Positions 62,923 to 64,000 of a DNA stretch of 64,000 nt are shown here, piece after piece. Source of the DNA: Alteribacter populi (GTDB lineage Bacteria; Bacillota; Bacilli; Bacillales; Salisediminibacteriaceae); the NCBI RefSeq assembly GCF_002352765.1, contig NZ_KZ293963.1, positions 3,994,559-4,058,558 of the forward strand. Reading direction: 5' to 3'. The position numbers and the translations under genes were made by a program. A model generated the notes under the pieces. The model was not told the origin of the DNA and made no database searches. It saw only the letters and a list, made by a program, of their open reading frames with translations. Each line of letters starts with the position of its first letter. Positions within the stretch are counted from its first letter, which is position 1.

Positions 62923-63176
62923 GGGCGCGACTCCAGCGGGAAAAGCAAATAGCTGAAGACCCCGCAGGGTGGTTTCCCCGAAGGAGGCTGAAGCGTAGCC
63001 TGCGGCAAAGAAGACACCGTGAATCCAAACGAAGTGAAGGAAGAATGGATGTCGCACTTATGCCCTGGGGTGAAAGCGTCCGCCTGTAGCGCAATTCGAG
63101 CGAGGGTCTTATCTTATAAAAGCAATAATCTTTTAGGAAACTGCTTTAACAAAAGACCGCTGTGCGTTTTTTCTTA
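62923..63176. repeat. R2 repeat, longest copy
   Basis: GGGCGCGACTCCAGCGGGAA, AAGCAAATAGCTGAAGACCC, CGCAGG and GGAGGCTGAAGCGTAGCCTG CGGCAAAG are the widely known Bacillaceae intergenic repeat. The tail AAAGACCGCTGTGCGTTTTT TCTTA equals that at 21678-21702. No gene is present in 62781-63213. Confidence 0.7.
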
Positions 63177-63188
63177 TTTTTATAAGAA

Positions 63189-63215
63189 AATCCGTCTCTA
63201 AAGTAGAGACGGATT
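63189..63215. terminator. Terminator of ygzB
   Basis: AATCCGTCTCTA / TAGAGACGGATT; minus-strand continuation TTCTTATAAAAA, plus-strand ATTTTTT. It overlaps the ygzB stop codon. Confidence 0.75.
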
Positions 63216-63570
63216 ATTTTTTACTGCTTTTTTGATTGTAGCTTTCGTCAAACTCTTTGCCTTCAAGATCTTTGTCTAATGTTAAAGGTTCATCACAGTA
63301 CATACACGCATCAACTCTGCCCAATACCTTTGTTTGCTTTTCGCAGTTTGGACAGACAACTTGGACTGTTTTGGTCGAAATCATCCCAATCCAAAAGTAG
63401 GTTACGGTACTTGCGATAATACAAAGAAAACCAAGCAACATAAAAAGGGTCATAAATAAGGGGCTTGTCTGGAAGAACAACCCTAAATACATCACAATAA
63501 TCCCTGCAAACACAAGAACTAAAGCAAAAGTACGTATCTTATTTATTTTATTTGTAAATTTAGCTCCCAT
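63214..63570 (-). CDS. ygzB: YgzB (DUF2614) membrane protein
   Basis: 118 residues from ATG 63570 behind TAGGAGG. Two membrane segments (FALVLVFAGIIVMYLGLFF, FMTLFMLLGFLCIIASTVTY) are followed by a zinc-ribbon-like CPNC...CMYC. A longer frame to 63606 has no start signal. Placed between perR and ygxA, as in B. subtilis. Function unknown. Confidence 0.92.
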   Translation of the reverse strand: MGAKFTNKINKIRTFALVLVFAGIIVMYLGLFFQTSPLFMTLFMLLGFLCIIASTVTYFWIGMISTKTVQVVCPNCEKQTKVLGRVDACMYCDEPLTLDKDLEGKEFDESYNQKSSKK

Positions 63571-63818
63571 ACTGATACCTCCTAAAGAATGAGTATAGCA
63601 TACCATAATTCTATACGACTATAGGAAAGAAACATCGGAGGGGGAAACAAGGATCAAGATGTTCTATAAAGATAGAAGGTATTTCTACTTACTCGTCGAA
63701 CTTCTTTTTAAAAGTAATTCTTCTTTTGTGAAAGTTTATATGGAAATTTAAAAGTTTTAATGCAAATATGGCTGCCGTCGTAAAAGTTTGGCGGTAAGTT
63801 TATGTGGGAGGCATATAT

Positions 63819-64000
63819 ATGGATGATTTTTTACGACAGCTGTACCAGGATCGTACAAGTGATTTACATACATTAGGTGTCATGATGATCGAATCAAAGG
63901 ATAGTAAAGACGCGATAACAGATTATTTTGATGTTGTACTTCTAGTCATCGTTTCTGAAAATAAACCATTATGGGAGACGAAGCATTATACTTATGATGG
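63819..64000 (+). CDS. ygxA: YgxA, nucleotidyltransferase-like protein (3' truncated by window)
   Basis: The first 60 codons: MDDFLRQLYQDRTSDLHTLG, VMMIESKDSKDAITDYFDVV, LLVIVSENKPLWETKHYT. This matches the start of YgxA, and the position after perR-ygzB agrees. GTGGGAGG precedes ATG 63819. The gene runs off the window; in B. subtilis an rRNA operon follows it. Confidence 0.85.
   Translation, partial: MDDFLRQLYQDRTSDLHTLGVMMIESKDSKDAITDYFDVVLLVIVSENKPLWETKHYTYD

Noticed and set aside
1..64000. CRISPR array, tRNA, rRNA, riboswitch or T-box
   Set aside because: No regularly spaced direct repeats, no tRNA cloverleaf with CCA-ready ends and no T-box motif noticed. tRNAs cannot be fully excluded without a covariance-model search.

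Overview
The window reads as chromosome of an endospore-forming member of the Bacillaceae. Evidence: spore genes (sspK, sspE, YpzG-like), strong AGGAGG ribosome binding sites, TTG/GTG starts, and a gene order from yfhD/yfhE/yfhF-recX-yfhH through mutY, fabL-sspE, ntdP-ygaD-ygaE, gsaB, bcp to perR-ygzB-ygxA that follows Bacillus subtilis. The many acidic predicted proteins and the intergenic repeat families suggest an alkaliphilic or halo-alkaliphilic Bacillus relative. That placement is inference.

1-22 kb is a carbohydrate block. An AraC-type regulator (cut by the window start) precedes an ATPase-less oligosaccharide ABC transporter (two permeases and a lipoprotein). Then follow a GH43 xylosidase, a GH67 alpha-glucuronidase, a GntR/FCD regulator, mannonate dehydratase, a relic of a short-chain dehydrogenase, a YesL-like membrane protein, KDG kinase and glucuronate isomerase. 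XylR sits next to xylA-xylB, with an almost perfect XylR palindrome before xylA. Together these import and split glucuronoxylan fragments and send glucuronate to KDG phosphate and xylose to xylulose 5-phosphate. Fructuronate reductase (only a relic here) and KDPG aldolase must lie elsewhere. A treA-treR pair follows, with TreR operators inside a well-formed promoter; no trehalose PTS gene is present.

22-44 kb is the conserved yfh/yga core, interrupted between mutY and fabL by an accessory block: a DUF1540 protein, a DUF1906 protein, a gamma-glutamyltransferase-like enzyme, two chromate transporters and a quinone oxidoreductase. It continues with fabL, sspE, ntdP, an ABC exporter, a long catalase and ygaE.

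44-64 kb holds an orphan glutamate synthase large chain with a cre-like site upstream, gsaB, a three-gene ABC-2 transporter, a small K+ channel and bcp. Next come secreted proteins, an M29 peptidase, an ECF sigma factor cotranscribed with an unrecognised internally repetitive protein, a 2-hydroxyacid dehydrogenase, a second DarA/YaaQ-type protein, perR with its own PerR box, ygzB and the start of ygxA.

Intergenic spaces carry several families of degenerate dispersed repeats, listed individually. No CRISPR array, rRNA, tRNA, intact insertion sequence or prophage was seen.
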